A DNA stretch of 64,000 nt from Herbiconiux sp. (GCF_023264855.1 NZ_JAHFUW010000006.1:49396-113395), one strand, 5' to 3'. Positions 17,490-26,820 are shown, counted from the stretch's first letter. Notes: generated from the sequence alone by a model not told the origin. Translations and numbers: made by a program.

Positions 17490-18374
17490 ATGGAGACCCG
17501 ACTACTGGAGTACTTCGTGGCGGTGGCCGACGACCTCAGTGTCACACGCGCATCCGAGCGCCTGTTCGTGGCCCAGTCGACGGTCTCCGCCGGGCTGAAG
17601 AGTCTCGAGGGCGAGCTGGGCGTGTCGTTGTTCGAGCGCAACACGAAGACGGTGCGGCTGCTGCCCCCGGGTGAGGCGCTGCTTCCGCTGGCGCGAGCAC
17701 TTCTCGACGACGTCGACGGGTTGCGGCAGATGGCCACCGAGGCGGGGGCAGGACTGCGCGGGCGCGTGCGAATCGGCAGCTTCGCCGTGATGCACGTGCT
17801 CGATCTGCCCGCGGTGCTGGGCCGGTTCCGGCGCGAGCATCCGCTGGTCGACCTGCAGATCGCGAGTTCGCCGACCGGCTCGACCGGCCTGATGGACGAC
17901 CTCGTGCACGGCCGGTTCGACCTGGCGTTCTCGGGCTTGCCGGTTCCGCCCGAGCTGGAGTCGTGGCCGCTGGCCGCCTTCGACTTCGTGGTGCTGTTGC
18001 CGCCCGGCCATCGTCTGGCGGTCGAGGGGCGCTCGTCGGTGGCGCTCGACGACCTCGCGGCCGACGACTGGGTCGACGTCTTGCCGGGGTTCGGCAACCG
18101 CGTGCAGCTCGAGCGGATGCTGGCCGAGCGCGGCATCCGGCGTCACCTGTCGGCCGAGCTGGCCGATCTGCCGAGTATCGGGCCGTGCGTCGCGGCCGGT
18201 CTCGGGGTGGCGGTCGTACCCGACGCCATCGACACCACCGGATGCGTGCGGCTTCCGCTGGCGGTGCCCGTCGAGCCGTGGGTGTTCTCGCTCGCGGCGC
18301 GGCGCGGCGCCTCGAGGTGGCCGCACATCCGGGCATTGGTCGAGCAGATCCGCGCCGGCACGCCTCGCCCCTGA
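17490..18374 (+). CDS. LysR-family transcriptional regulator
   Basis: About 294 residues from ATG 17490 (METRLLEYF, the typical LysR start); an ATG four codons upstream at 17478 is possible. The N-terminal winged HTH has SVTRASERLFVAQSTVSAGLKSL at residues 20-45, then a periplasmic-binding-protein-like effector domain (RVRIGSFAVMHV). It is transcribed away from the MFS gene and probably controls it in response to a small ligand. The VPDAID motif near the C-terminus is ordinary for the family. Confidence 0.92.
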   Translation: METRLLEYFVAVADDLSVTRASERLFVAQSTVSAGLKSLEGELGVSLFERNTKTVRLLPPGEALLPLARALLDDVDGLRQMATEAGAGLRGRVRIGSFAVMHVLDLPAVLGRFRREHPLVDLQIASSPTGSTGLMDDLVHGRFDLAFSGLPVPPELESWPLAAFDFVVLLPPGHRLAVEGRSSVALDDLAADDWVDVLPGFGNRVQLERMLAERGIRRHLSAELADLPSIGPCVAAGLGVAVVPDAIDTTGCVRLPLAVPVEPWVFSLAARRGASRWPHIRALVEQIRAGTPRP

Positions 18375-18429
18375 CCGGCGATCGCGAGCGCGGTGCTCCC
18401 GATTCTCGCCAGTCCTCCTCAGTCCTTAC

Positions 18430-18878
18430 TCAGTCCTTCTCGAGGGACTGGGCCTTCTTGATGGACTGGGCGAGCATCACGATGATGCCGCTCGGGCCGC
18501 GCAGATAGGTGAGCTTGTAGATGTCCTGGTAGGTGGCCACGCCGCGCAACGGGTGGCAGCCGTGCCGGGCGGCGATCGCGAGGGCGGCGTCGATGTCGTC
18601 GACCGAGAACGCCACGCGGTGCATGCCGATCTCGTTCGGGAGGGTGGGCTCCGTCTCGATCGCGTCGGGATGCAGGTATTCGAAGAGCTCAATCTGCCCG
18701 TGGCCGTCGGGCGTCTGCAGCACCGCGATCTTCGCGTGGTTGCCGTCGAGTCCCACGGCGGTGTCGGCCCATTCGCCGCTGATCGTGTCGCGCCCGAGCC
18801 GCTGAAGAACGCGATCGCCTCGTCGATGTCGCGAACCGCGATCCCTACGTTCTCCAGCCTGATGCCCACGCTCAGCAT
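18430..18878 (-). pseudogene. VOC/glyoxalase-fold gene broken by a frameshift
   Basis: Two minus-strand frames together give one VOC (glyoxalase/bleomycin resistance) protein. The N-terminal part starts at ATG 18878 with LSVGIRLENVGIAVRDIDEA and IAFF. The rest (EWADTAVGLDGNHAKIAVL, then GQIELFEYL, IGMHRVAFSVDDIDAALA and YLRGPSGIIVMLA) is one frame over. Adding one base just after the TTCTTC near 18803-18808 restores a continuous reading (FFxRLGRDTISGEW). Domain length would then be normal, about 149 residues. Either a real single-base loss or a base error in the assembly. Confidence 0.72.
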
Positions 18879-18967
18879 GCTACTCAGGCGCCGGGCGATG
18901 TCGCCGGTTCGTGCGATTATTCGCGGGAGGGCGGGACTAGGGCTGGCGAGCGGCGGCGGGAGAACGG

Positions 18968-20164
18968 ATGCGGGGCGAGGCGAGTGTGCTGCATGCCGAC
19001 CTCGACGCGTTCTACGCCTCGGTGGAGCAGCGGGATGCGCCCGAGCTGCGCGGGCGGCCCGTGATCGTGGGCGGTGGGGTCGTGCTGGCGGCGAGCTACG
19101 AGGCGAAGGCACGCGGGGTGCGCACGGCGATGGGCGGGCGGCAGGCGCGGGAGCTGTGTCCGGATGCCGTGGTCGTCCCACCGCGGATGGAGGCCTATTC
19201 CGCGGCGAGCAAAGACGTGTTCGCCATCTTCCGCGATACGACGCCGCTCGTGGAGGGGCTGTCGATCGATGAGGCGTTCCTGGAGGTCGGAGGTCTGAGG
19301 CGCATCGTGGGCACGCCCGAGCAGGTCGCGGTGCGGCTCCGTGAGCGGGTTCACGCCGAGGTCGGGCTGGCGATCTCCGTCGGAGTCGCGCGCACGAAGT
19401 TCCTCGCCAAGGTCGCCAGCGCGGTCAGCAAGCCCGACGGGCTGATCGTGGTCGAGCCCGAGCGCGAGGAGGCGTTCCTGCTCCCGCTCCCGGTCGAGCG
19501 GCTGTGGGGCGTGGGCGCGGTGACCGCCGAAAAGCTGCACCGGCTCGGCATCCGCACCGTCGGGCAGCTGGCCGAGCTCGAAGAGGCCACCGCCGAGCGG
19601 TTGCTCGGGCGCGCGACGGGCGCGCACCTGCACGCACTGGCCCGGCTGCGCGACCCGCGGCCCGTCGACACGGCGCGGCGGCGCTCGTCGATCGGGTCCC
19701 AGCGCGCGCTCGGCCGGGGCCCGCGCACGCCCGCCGAGCTCGACGTCATCCTGAGCCAGATCGTCGACAGGCTCGCCCGGCGGCTGCGCGACGGCGACCG
19801 GGTGTGCCGCACGGTCGTGCTGCGGCTGCGATTCGGCGACTTCGCCAAGGCCACCCGATCGCGCACCGTCGGCACGCCCACCGATCGCACCGCGGTGCTG
19901 CTCGCCGTCGCCCGTGAGCTGCTCGTCGCCGCGCAACCGGAACTCGACGAACGCGGGATCACCCTCATCGGGCTCTCGTTCGGGCAGCTGGGCCGGGCCG
20001 ACAGCATCCAGCCCGAGCTGCCGATCGACTGGAACGACAGCGCTCGACTCGACACGGTGCTCGATGCGCTGCACGACCGCTTCGGTGCGGCCTCGGTCGC
20101 CCGGGCCGTGCACCTCGGCCGCGATCCGGGCTGGTCGACGCCGGTGCTGCCCGAGCACGAGTGA
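18968..20164 (+). CDS. dinB: DNA polymerase IV (Y-family, DinB)
   Basis: 398-residue translesion polymerase that copies damaged DNA and contributes to induced mutagenesis. Motifs: HADLDAFYASVEQRD with the first catalytic acidic residues, SIDEAFLEV with the second set, AISVGVARTKFLAKVASAVSKP, and a helix-hairpin-helix thumb region (LWGVGAVTAEKLHRLGI). The C-terminal little-finger domain is complete. The stop codon lies inside a tandem duplicated segment (see the repeat). No LexA-type box is evident upstream. Confidence 0.93.
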   Translation: MRGEASVLHADLDAFYASVEQRDAPELRGRPVIVGGGVVLAASYEAKARGVRTAMGGRQARELCPDAVVVPPRMEAYSAASKDVFAIFRDTTPLVEGLSIDEAFLEVGGLRRIVGTPEQVAVRLRERVHAEVGLAISVGVARTKFLAKVASAVSKPDGLIVVEPEREEAFLLPLPVERLWGVGAVTAEKLHRLGIRTVGQLAELEEATAERLLGRATGAHLHALARLRDPRPVDTARRRSSIGSQRALGRGPRTPAELDVILSQIVDRLARRLRDGDRVCRTVVLRLRFGDFAKATRSRTVGTPTDRTAVLLAVARELLVAAQPELDERGITLIGLSFGQLGRADSIQPELPIDWNDSARLDTVLDALHDRFGAASVARAVHLGRDPGWSTPVLPEHE

Positions 20165-20245
20165 CTGCGGGCCCGTGGGAGCGAGAGCGACCGCGAGCAC
20201 GAGTGACTGCGGGCCCGCGAGAGCGAGAGCGACCGCGAGCACGAG
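20153..20245. repeat. 42-bp tandem repeat overlapping the 3' end of dinB
   Basis: Unit 1 is 20153-20194, unit 2 is 20195-20236 (two mismatches), and a 9-base start of a third copy is at 20237-20245. The first unit includes the last codons and TGA of dinB, so the gene end is duplicated. The unit length is a multiple of three and consists largely of gagcga/gagcac words. It looks like a slippage product of purine-rich sequence. Confidence 0.85.
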
Positions 20246-20312
20246 CTCGTGGCTGCGCCGTGGCGAGCGATCGCGACTTGGCGACCGGCTCTGATCGCAG
20301 GATGCTGAGACC

Positions 20313-20876
20313 GTGACCGGCATCGTCAGCTTCGAACTGCTTCTTGACGAGCGCACGGAGTTCGGGGTGCGCGCGGAATGGGAGGCGCTCGCCGCCGCCG
20401 GGCTCTCGAGCCTCGCCGCGCATCCGTCGGCGAGCAACCGCCCGCACGTCACGATGCTCGTGCGCCCCGCGGTGCCGACGCCGGCTCGGCCCGCGCTGGA
20501 GGAGGCGGTGCGGCTGCCGCTGCGCCTCGTGCTGGGGCCGCTGATCCTGTTCGGGGTCGGCGAGCGGCGCGTGGTCGCCCGGAGCGTGCTCGCCTCCCGG
20601 GAACTGCTGCGCGCGCATGCCGACCTCCATCGGCTGGCCGGACCGGGGGAGGACGCCCCACACACCCGGCCCGGCGACTGGACGCCGCACATCACCCTCG
20701 CCCGACGGTTGCGGATCGACGACCTCCCGCGCGCTCTCCGCCTGTTCGACGAGGTGCGGGCATCCGTCGAACCGGATCGCCCGGATCGGGCAGAGCCGCC
20801 GGAGGCCTCGGCCGTCGCCCTCCGGCGCTGGGATTCGGCCACCGCGACCATCACCGACGTGCTCGGCCGCGGGTGA
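20313..20876 (+). CDS. 2H phosphoesterase (2'-5' RNA ligase-like) family protein
   Basis: 187 residues with the two His-containing motifs of the 2H superfamily: PHVTMLV in the first half and PHITLAR in the second. Members act as RNA ligases or cyclic phosphodiesterases on 2',3'-cyclic or 2'-5' linkages. GTG start 149 bases after dinB. No obvious operon partner, and the substrate is unknown. Confidence 0.82.
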   Translation: MTGIVSFELLLDERTEFGVRAEWEALAAAGLSSLAAHPSASNRPHVTMLVRPAVPTPARPALEEAVRLPLRLVLGPLILFGVGERRVVARSVLASRELLRAHADLHRLAGPGEDAPHTRPGDWTPHITLARRLRIDDLPRALRLFDEVRASVEPDRPDRAEPPEASAVALRRWDSATATITDVLGRG

Positions 20877-21029
20877 GCCGTCCGGCAGATTCGGTCACTG
20901 CGATCGCACGCGGGTAATCCGTCGCGCGCGGCAGCGAATCTCCGACGGACGCGCCCTGGTCGGCTTCGGTCCACCGCCCGCTCACCTGCCCGTCACCGCA
21001 CGTTCACCGAGCGCCGGAAGCATCGGAGG

Positions 21030-23585
21030 GTGCTGAAGCCTGCCTCGCGTCCCCTCGCCCTCATCTCCGGAGCAGCCCTCGTGCTCGCCGGACTGTTCGC
21101 CGTTCCGGCCGCCGCCTCGGCCGCGCCCGCCGTCGCGAGTGACGCCGACGCGAGCGCAACCGCCGCCGTCGCATCCGGCCTGCGCATCAACGAGATCGAG
21201 ACCGACGGCAGCCCTGACTGGGTCGAGCTGATCAACACGAACGCCGAGCCGCTCGACGCATCCGGCTTCGTGCTGACGGGCCGCGAGAACGGCGTCACGC
21301 TCACCCTGCCGAGCGACACCGTCATCGCGGCGGGTGCCGTGTACGTCGCCGAGAGCTCCACGTTCAAGCTCAAGAAGGGCGACAAGGCGAGCCTGTTCGC
21401 GGCCGACGGATCGACGCTGCTCGACTCCTACGAGTGGGGCGACTTCCATCTCGACTCATACGGACGTGTTCCGAACGGCACCGGCGACTTCGTGCAGCAG
21501 GCCGTGCCCTCCAAGGGCGCGCTGAACGACGAGTCGGTCACCCCGACCGACCCGACCGACCCCACGGATCCGACCGACCCCACCGACCCCACCACCCCCG
21601 GCGACGACTCCGGCTGGGCCTCGGTGAAGATCAACGAGGTCACCTCGGCCAACGACGACCCGTTCCACGACGCCTACGAGCTCGTGAACACCGGCGACAC
21701 CGATGTCGACGTGGCCGGCTGGCTGCAGAGCGACAGCACCAGCCTCCCGGTGGCGCTCGACGCCCCGAATGGCACCGTCGTGCCGGCCCACGGCTACCTC
21801 GTGCTGCTCTCGAACCAGGGCCTCAGCTCGGGTGGCGACTCGGTGAAGGTCTACCGCGCCGACGGCAGCACCATCGTCGACACCGTCGGCTGGGGTGCGG
21901 ATGCCGCCCAGCCCGGTTCCTGGTCGCGCTGCGGCGACGCCACCGGAGCCTTCGTGCACACCGCGGCCGCGAGCTGGGGCGTCTCGAACGCCGAGGCCTG
22001 TGCCGGCGAGATCATCCCCTCCGACGACCCGGGCAACGGCGGCGTCTCCTGCCAGACCGAGGCGGCATCCGGAAGCGGACCGGCCCTCGCCGGCGGCCTC
22101 GCCTGGCCCGGCGGCCAGAGCGCCGTCGTCTCCGACGACGAGTGCCAGTTCGTCACCGCACTCTCGGGCCAGGACGTCTCCGGCCTCGACATCGACCCCT
22201 CCGCCCCCGACGTGCTCTGGGCGGTCAAGAACAAGAGCCACGTCTACAAGCTCGTGAAGAGCGGCGACCTCTGGGTGCCCGACACGGCTGACGGATGGGC
22301 CTTCGGCAAGACGCTGGTCTTGCCGAACGGCAGCGGCCAGCCCGACTCCGAGGGCATCACCGTCGGCGCCGACGGCTTCCTCTACATCACCACCGAGCGC
22401 GACAACAGCAACAGCGGTGTGCCGCTGGACAGCGTGCTGCGCTTCGACCCCAACGCCTCCGGCACCACTCTCGTGCCCACCCAGCAGTGGGTGCTGACGA
22501 ACGACCTGGCCGACGCCATCGACCCCACGGCCAAGGCCGACTCCAACCTCGGCTTCGAGGGCATCACCTGGGTGCCCGACAGCTACCTCACGACGAACGC
22601 CTTCGTCGACCAGAGCACGGGCGCCGCCTACGACCCGGCCGACTACCCGGGCCACGGATCGGGCCTCTACTTCACGGCCCTGGAGAAGAACGGCCACCTC
22701 TACGCCTACGCCCTGAACGCCGACGGCACCTTCCACCGCGTCGCCTCGATCGACACCGGCCTGCCGCTGATCGCGGACACGCAGTGGGACCCGGATGCGC
22801 AGCGCATCTGGGCGGTCGCCGACAACAGCGTCGCCGGCTCGTCGACCCTGCTGAAGATCGACGCATCCGGAGCCTTCGCGGTCGACCGCATCTACGACCG
22901 CCCCACCGGCCTGCCGGACTACAACAACGAGGGCTTCGCCCTCGCCCCGAACTCCACCTGCGTCGACGGCGTCAAGGAGGTGATCCGCTCGGACGACGGC
23001 AACAACGGCGGCCACTCGCTCTGGTCGGGCACGGTCTCCTGCGACCTCGGCCTCGGTGCCCAGGGCCCGAACCCGCCTGCCACGTCCGACCCCTCGGTGA
23101 CGGCCATCCCGTCCACCGTGCAGGCCGGCACCACCACCACGGTCGTGGCGAAGGGCCTCGTCGAGGGCACGCAGTATGCGGTCGCCCTGGACGCCCCGCA
23201 GCCCGCGTCCGCGCTTGCCGACGGCCCCGCTCCGCTCCCGTTGGGCACCGCGGTCGCCGACGCCGACGGAACCTTCACGCTCACCGCGACCATTCCCGCC
23301 ACTGTGGCTCCCGGCGATCACACCCTCTCGGTCGCCACCGCGGCCGCCCCGGCCACGGCCCTCGCGAGCACCCCGCTCACCGTGACGGCCGCCGCCGTCA
23401 CGCCCACGCCGACCCCCACCGGCACCCCCACCCCGGCCCCGGGCGCCACGAAGCCGACCGGTTCCACCCCGGCTCTCGCCTCCACCGGTGCGGAGCCGGC
23501 ACCCTGGATCGCCGCGAGCACCCTGCTCCTGCTCCTCGGTGCAGCCCTCGTCGCCGCGCGGGGCCGGACGGCCGCCCGCCGCTGA
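21030..23585 (+). CDS. Sortase-anchored surface protein: two lamin-tail domains plus esterase-like phytase domain
   Basis: 851 residues. Signal peptide at the N-terminus (LISGAALVLAGLFAVPAAA). The first lamin-tail domain (GLRINEIETDGSPDWVELIN) is at about residues 50-160. A repetitive Asp-Pro-Thr linker at about 170-190 leads to a second lamin-tail domain (SVKINEVTSANDDPFHDAYE). A phytase/esterase-like beta-propeller domain follows (about 350-675: SGLDIDPSAPDVLWAVKNKS, EGITWVP, NNEGFALAP). A Thr/Pro-rich stalk leads to LASTG, a membrane helix and an Arg tail. Likely cell-wall anchored, perhaps for phosphate release or adhesion. GTG start after ggagg-like tcggag. Confidence 0.85.
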   Translation: MLKPASRPLALISGAALVLAGLFAVPAAASAAPAVASDADASATAAVASGLRINEIETDGSPDWVELINTNAEPLDASGFVLTGRENGVTLTLPSDTVIAAGAVYVAESSTFKLKKGDKASLFAADGSTLLDSYEWGDFHLDSYGRVPNGTGDFVQQAVPSKGALNDESVTPTDPTDPTDPTDPTDPTTPGDDSGWASVKINEVTSANDDPFHDAYELVNTGDTDVDVAGWLQSDSTSLPVALDAPNGTVVPAHGYLVLLSNQGLSSGGDSVKVYRADGSTIVDTVGWGADAAQPGSWSRCGDATGAFVHTAAASWGVSNAEACAGEIIPSDDPGNGGVSCQTEAASGSGPALAGGLAWPGGQSAVVSDDECQFVTALSGQDVSGLDIDPSAPDVLWAVKNKSHVYKLVKSGDLWVPDTADGWAFGKTLVLPNGSGQPDSEGITVGADGFLYITTERDNSNSGVPLDSVLRFDPNASGTTLVPTQQWVLTNDLADAIDPTAKADSNLGFEGITWVPDSYLTTNAFVDQSTGAAYDPADYPGHGSGLYFTALEKNGHLYAYALNADGTFHRVASIDTGLPLIADTQWDPDAQRIWAVADNSVAGSSTLLKIDASGAFAVDRIYDRPTGLPDYNNEGFALAPNSTCVDGVKEVIRSDDGNNGGHSLWSGTVSCDLGLGAQGPNPPATSDPSVTAIPSTVQAGTTTTVVAKGLVEGTQYAVALDAPQPASALADGPAPLPLGTAVADADGTFTLTATIPATVAPGDHTLSVATAAAPATALASTPLTVTAAAVTPTPTPTGTPTPAPGATKPTGSTPALASTGAEPAPWIAASTLLLLLGAALVAARGRTAARR

Positions 23586-23612
23586 CCGCGTGACCTCACC
23601 GTCCTCCTTGGT

Positions 23613-23683
23613 GGGGTTCGTGCACGAATAGCGACCACCGAGCTCGATACGGGCTCGGCAGTCGCTATTCCTGCACGAACCCC
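23613..23683. terminator. Long inverted repeat (23-bp arms) between convergent genes
   Basis: The arms 23613-23635 and 23661-23683 pair at 22 of 23 positions, from GGGGTTCGTGCA inward to TAGCGAC. A nested stem CCGAGC/GCTCGG (23638-23643 and 23653-23658) lies in the loop. The element sits between the lamin-tail gene and the convergent aldo-keto reductase gene, where it would stop both transcripts. There is no T-tract, and the length and near-perfect pairing also fit a dispersed palindromic element. Confidence 0.75.
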
Positions 23684-23773
23684 GAAGACATCTCGGTGAC
23701 ATCCGCTAGCCGAATCACCTCTCGCAGGACCGCGTCGGCCAAGGCGGGCGGCGATGCCGCCGCCGCGAGCGCG

Positions 23774-24790
23774 TCAGCGGCGGCGGGCCGCCGGTGCCAG
23801 CTCGGCCTGGCCGTAGCTGTTGTCGGCGGGGTTGAGCGTGACGCCCGGAGGGACGAGGGCGTCGATCGCGTCGAGGAGGTCGTCGGGCAGGGTGACGGAT
23901 GCCGCCGGCAGCTGCGAGTCGAGTTGCTCGAGCGTGCGCGGTCCGATGATCGCCGAGGTGACCGCGGGGTGGCGGATCACGAAGGCGATGGCGAGCTCGA
24001 TCATCGTGAGGCCGGCCGCGGACGCCAGCTCAGCGAGCTGCTCGGCGACCTCGAGCTTCCGTCGGTTCGCGGGGTCGGCCATGTCGAAGCGCGCCGGCGG
24101 ACGGGCCTTGGAGGTGGGCGCAGCATCCGCATCCTTTCGCCAGCGGCCCGAGAGCCAGCCGCCCGCGAGGGGGCTGTAGGTGAGGATGCCCATGCCGTGA
24201 CGGCGCGCGGTCGGCAGCACGTCCGCTTCGATGCCGCGCACGAGGATCGAGTACGGCGGCTGCTCGGTGACGAAGCGCGCGAGGGTGCGGTCGCGCGCCA
24301 CCACCTGCGCCTCGACGATCTGGCTCCCGGCGTACGACGACGAGCCGATGTACCGCACCTTGCCCTGGCGAACGAGGTCGGTGAGTGCCGAGAGCGTCTC
24401 ATCCACGTCGGTATCGGGGGAGGGACGGTGCACCTGGTAGAGGTCGATGTAGTCGGTGCCGAGGCGGCGAAGCGAGTCCTCGACCGAGCGCATGATCCAC
24501 TTGCGCGATCCACCGCCCAGGTTCGGGCCCTCGCCCATCGGCATGAAGAACTTCGTGGCGAGCACCACGTCGTCGCGGCGGCCCTTGAGCGCCGCCCCCA
24601 CGATCTCCTCCGACTCGCCGGCCGAGTACACGTCCGCGGTGTCGACGAAGTTGACGCCCGCGTCGAGCGCCTTGTGGATGACGCGGATCGAGTCCTCGTG
24701 CGAGGCGTTGCCCCAGGCGCCGAACATCATCGTGCCGAGGCACAGAGGGCTGACCTCGACGCCGGTGCGGCCGAGCGGGCGGTACTCCAC
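23774..24790 (-). CDS. Aldo/keto reductase (AKR, NADP-dependent)
   Basis: 338 residues of the TIM-barrel aldo/keto reductase family, which reduces aldehydes and ketones with NADPH. It begins VEYRPLGRTGVEVSPLCLG. Catalytic set visible: Asp in FVDTADVYSAGE with the catalytic Tyr, Lys in VVLATKFF, His in YQVHRPSPDT. NADP-binding region AIIGPRTLEQLDSQL near the end. Start taken as GTG 24790, five bases after the stop of the upstream AKR; the frame remains open through that gene but is not coding there. Second gene of a two-AKR operon. Confidence 0.9.
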   Translation of the reverse strand: MEYRPLGRTGVEVSPLCLGTMMFGAWGNASHEDSIRVIHKALDAGVNFVDTADVYSAGESEEIVGAALKGRRDDVVLATKFFMPMGEGPNLGGGSRKWIMRSVEDSLRRLGTDYIDLYQVHRPSPDTDVDETLSALTDLVRQGKVRYIGSSSYAGSQIVEAQVVARDRTLARFVTEQPPYSILVRGIEADVLPTARRHGMGILTYSPLAGGWLSGRWRKDADAAPTSKARPPARFDMADPANRRKLEVAEQLAELASAAGLTMIELAIAFVIRHPAVTSAIIGPRTLEQLDSQLPAASVTLPDDLLDAIDALVPPGVTLNPADNSYGQAELAPAARRR

Positions 24791-24795
24791 AGCGC

Positions 24796-25680
24796 TCAGG
24801 CCTCCGGGATCTCGCGGCTGAAGGTCTCGAGCGTGACCTGCTCGGGCTCGGGGCCGCCGCGCTTGCCGGTGTCGAGCGCGTCGATCTGCGCGATCTCGTC
24901 GGAGCTCAGCGAGAAGTCGAACACGTCGAGGTTCTCGGCGATGCGCGCGGGCTTCACCGACTTCGGGATGACCGAGCGCCCCTCCTGGATGCCCCAGCGC
25001 AGCATCACCTGCGCCGGCGACTTGCCGTGCGCCTCGGCGATGGCCACGATCGTCGCATCCTCGAGAGCGTTCGTGTGCCCGCTGTCGCGGTAGAACGTGA
25101 TGCCGCCGATCGGCGACCAGGCCTGGTTCAGGATGCCGTGCTCGGTGTCGTAGGCGAGCAGCTCCTTCTGCTGGAAGTACGGGTGCACCTCGATCTGGTT
25201 CACCGCCGGCACCACCTTTGCCACGGTCAGCAACGTGTCGAGGTGCTCGGGCATGAAGTTGCTCACGCCGATCGCGCGCACCTTGCCGCCGGCGTAGAGC
25301 TCCTCGAGCGCCCGGTAGGCCTCGAGCGTGCGGGTGAAGGCCGACGGCAGCGCCTGGTGCAGGATCAGCAGGTCGATCTGCTCGAGCCCGAGCTTGCCGG
25401 CCGACTTGTCGAAGGCGTGCAGGGTCTCGTCGTAGCCGAAGTCGTTGATCCACACCTTCGTCTCGATGAACAGTTCGTCGCGGGCGATCCCGGATGCCGC
25501 GACCGCGGTTCCGACCTCGCGCTCGTTGCCGTAGGCGGCGGCGGTGTCGATGTGGCGGTAGCCGACGCGCAGGGCCTCGGCCACGGCATCCGTCGTCTCG
25601 GCCGGCGCGGACTGGAAGACGCCGAAGCCGATCGCGGGGATCTCGACGCCGTTGTTCAAAGTCAGGGTGGGAATGCTCAT
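24796..25680 (-). CDS. Aldo/keto reductase, 2,5-diketo-D-gluconate reductase type
   Basis: 294 residues starting MSIPTLTLNNGVEIPAIGFG, the classic opening of the AKR5-like group. Catalytic residues: Asp/Tyr in HIDTAAAYGNE, Lys in ETKVWINDFG and His in LLILHQALPS (Q follows His as in the family). NADP motif SVIPKSVKPARIAENL. Group members reduce diketogluconate, methylglyoxal and similar carbonyls. Divergent from the alcohol dehydrogenase gene, sharing a 93-base control region. Confidence 0.92.
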   Translation of the reverse strand: MSIPTLTLNNGVEIPAIGFGVFQSAPAETTDAVAEALRVGYRHIDTAAAYGNEREVGTAVAASGIARDELFIETKVWINDFGYDETLHAFDKSAGKLGLEQIDLLILHQALPSAFTRTLEAYRALEELYAGGKVRAIGVSNFMPEHLDTLLTVAKVVPAVNQIEVHPYFQQKELLAYDTEHGILNQAWSPIGGITFYRDSGHTNALEDATIVAIAEAHGKSPAQVMLRWGIQEGRSVIPKSVKPARIAENLDVFDFSLSSDEIAQIDALDTGKRGGPEPEQVTLETFSREIPEA

Positions 25681-25773
25681 GCCGGTGACGCTACGCCTGC
25701 CCGCGCCGGGCAGGGAGGGTGTGTCAGTACCTGTGTCAGCAGGCACTCCCGCGCGGGCGCTCTACGCGGTGTG
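25681..25773. promoter_or_regulatory. Divergent AKR/alcohol dehydrogenase control region with GTGTCAG direct repeats
   Basis: The interval has the direct repeat GTGTCAG at 25721-25727 and 25733-25739, and a core CAGTACCTGT (25725-25734). A similar sequence, CACTACCTGTCAG, lies just upstream of the MmyB-type regulator (28887-28899). Shared sequence at the two sites suggests a common regulator, most simply the MmyB-type protein itself. Confidence 0.45.
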
Positions 25774-26820
25774 ATGGATGACATGAAAGCCACTTACATG
25801 TTCGGCGCCGGCGACGTGCGCATCGAGACCGTCGCCGACCCCGTCATCCAGCAGCCCACCGACGCGATCGTGCGCGTGACCCGCGCCTGCATCTGCGGCT
25901 CCGACCTGCATCCGTACCACTCGATGCCCGCGAGCGAGCAGGGCACCCCGATGGGGCACGAGCTCATCGGCGTGGTCGAGGAGACCGGCCGCGACGTCAG
26001 CACCCTGAAGAAGGGCGACTTCGTGATTGCGCCCTTCGCCTACAGCGACAACACCTGCGCGTTCTGCCGCGACGGGTTCCAGACCTCGTGCCCGCACGGC
26101 GGGTTCTACGGAAACACCGAGGTCGGCGGCATGCAGGCCGAGCTGCAGCGCATCCCGCAGGCCGACGGATCGCTCGTCGTCGTTCCCGGCACCGTCGACG
26201 AAGCCCTCTACCCCTCGCTGCTCACCCTCTCCGACGTGTACCTCACCGGCTACCACGCCGCTCACATGGGCCGGGTGTCGTCCGGGGCGACGGTGACGGT
26301 CATCGGCGACGGCGCGGTCGGCCTCTCCGCGGTGCTCGCCTCGCGCCAGCTGGGCGCCGAGCGCATCATCCTGATGGGCCGGCACGCCAGCCGCACCGAT
26401 CTCGGCGTCGAATTCGGGGCCACGGATGTCGTCGCCGAGCGCGGCGACGAAGGCATCGCGAAGGTGATGGACCTGACCGGCGGCGAGGGCAGCCACATCG
26501 TGCTCGAGGCCGTGGGCCACCTCCCGGCCTACGAGCAGGCGTACGGGATCGTGCGCCCCGGCGGCACCATCTCGCGCGTCGGTGTTCCGCAGTACGAGGA
26601 GGCGCCGATCGGCTTCGGCTCGCTGTTCGGCAAGAACATCACGCTCACCGGCGGCCCCGCCCCCGTACGCGCCTACCTCGAGCAGGCCATCCCGCTCGTG
26701 CTGGACTGCACGATCGACCCCGGCCGCGTCTTCGACCGCACCGTCGGCATCGACGACGTGCCCGCCGGCTACGCGGCGATGGATGCGCGCGAGGCGCTGA
26801 AAGTGCTCGTCGCGTTCTGA
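25774..26820 (+). CDS. Zinc-dependent alcohol dehydrogenase family protein (MDR)
   Basis: 348-residue medium-chain dehydrogenase. Catalytic zinc site: CICGSDLHPYH (Cys, with Asp/His) and GHE (PMGHELIGVVEE). The structural zinc loop has fewer cysteines than usual (NTCAFCRDGFQTSCPHG gives three cysteines). Rossmann motif VIGDGAVGLSAV. Start is ATG 25774, with a second in-frame ATG at 25783; there is no strong Shine-Dalgarno, so it may be nearly leaderless. First gene of a plus-strand set with a cupin and a DUF2255 gene, likely oxidising or reducing a carbonyl substrate. Confidence 0.9.
   Translation: MDDMKATYMFGAGDVRIETVADPVIQQPTDAIVRVTRACICGSDLHPYHSMPASEQGTPMGHELIGVVEETGRDVSTLKKGDFVIAPFAYSDNTCAFCRDGFQTSCPHGGFYGNTEVGGMQAELQRIPQADGSLVVVPGTVDEALYPSLLTLSDVYLTGYHAAHMGRVSSGATVTVIGDGAVGLSAVLASRQLGAERIILMGRHASRTDLGVEFGATDVVAERGDEGIAKVMDLTGGEGSHIVLEAVGHLPAYEQAYGIVRPGGTISRVGVPQYEEAPIGFGSLFGKNITLTGGPAPVRAYLEQAIPLVLDCTIDPGRVFDRTVGIDDVPAGYAAMDAREALKVLVAF

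Noticed and set aside
21456..23702. 748-codon minus-strand ORF
   Set aside because: Antisense to the lamin-tail/phytase gene; low-complexity Gly/Arg sequence.
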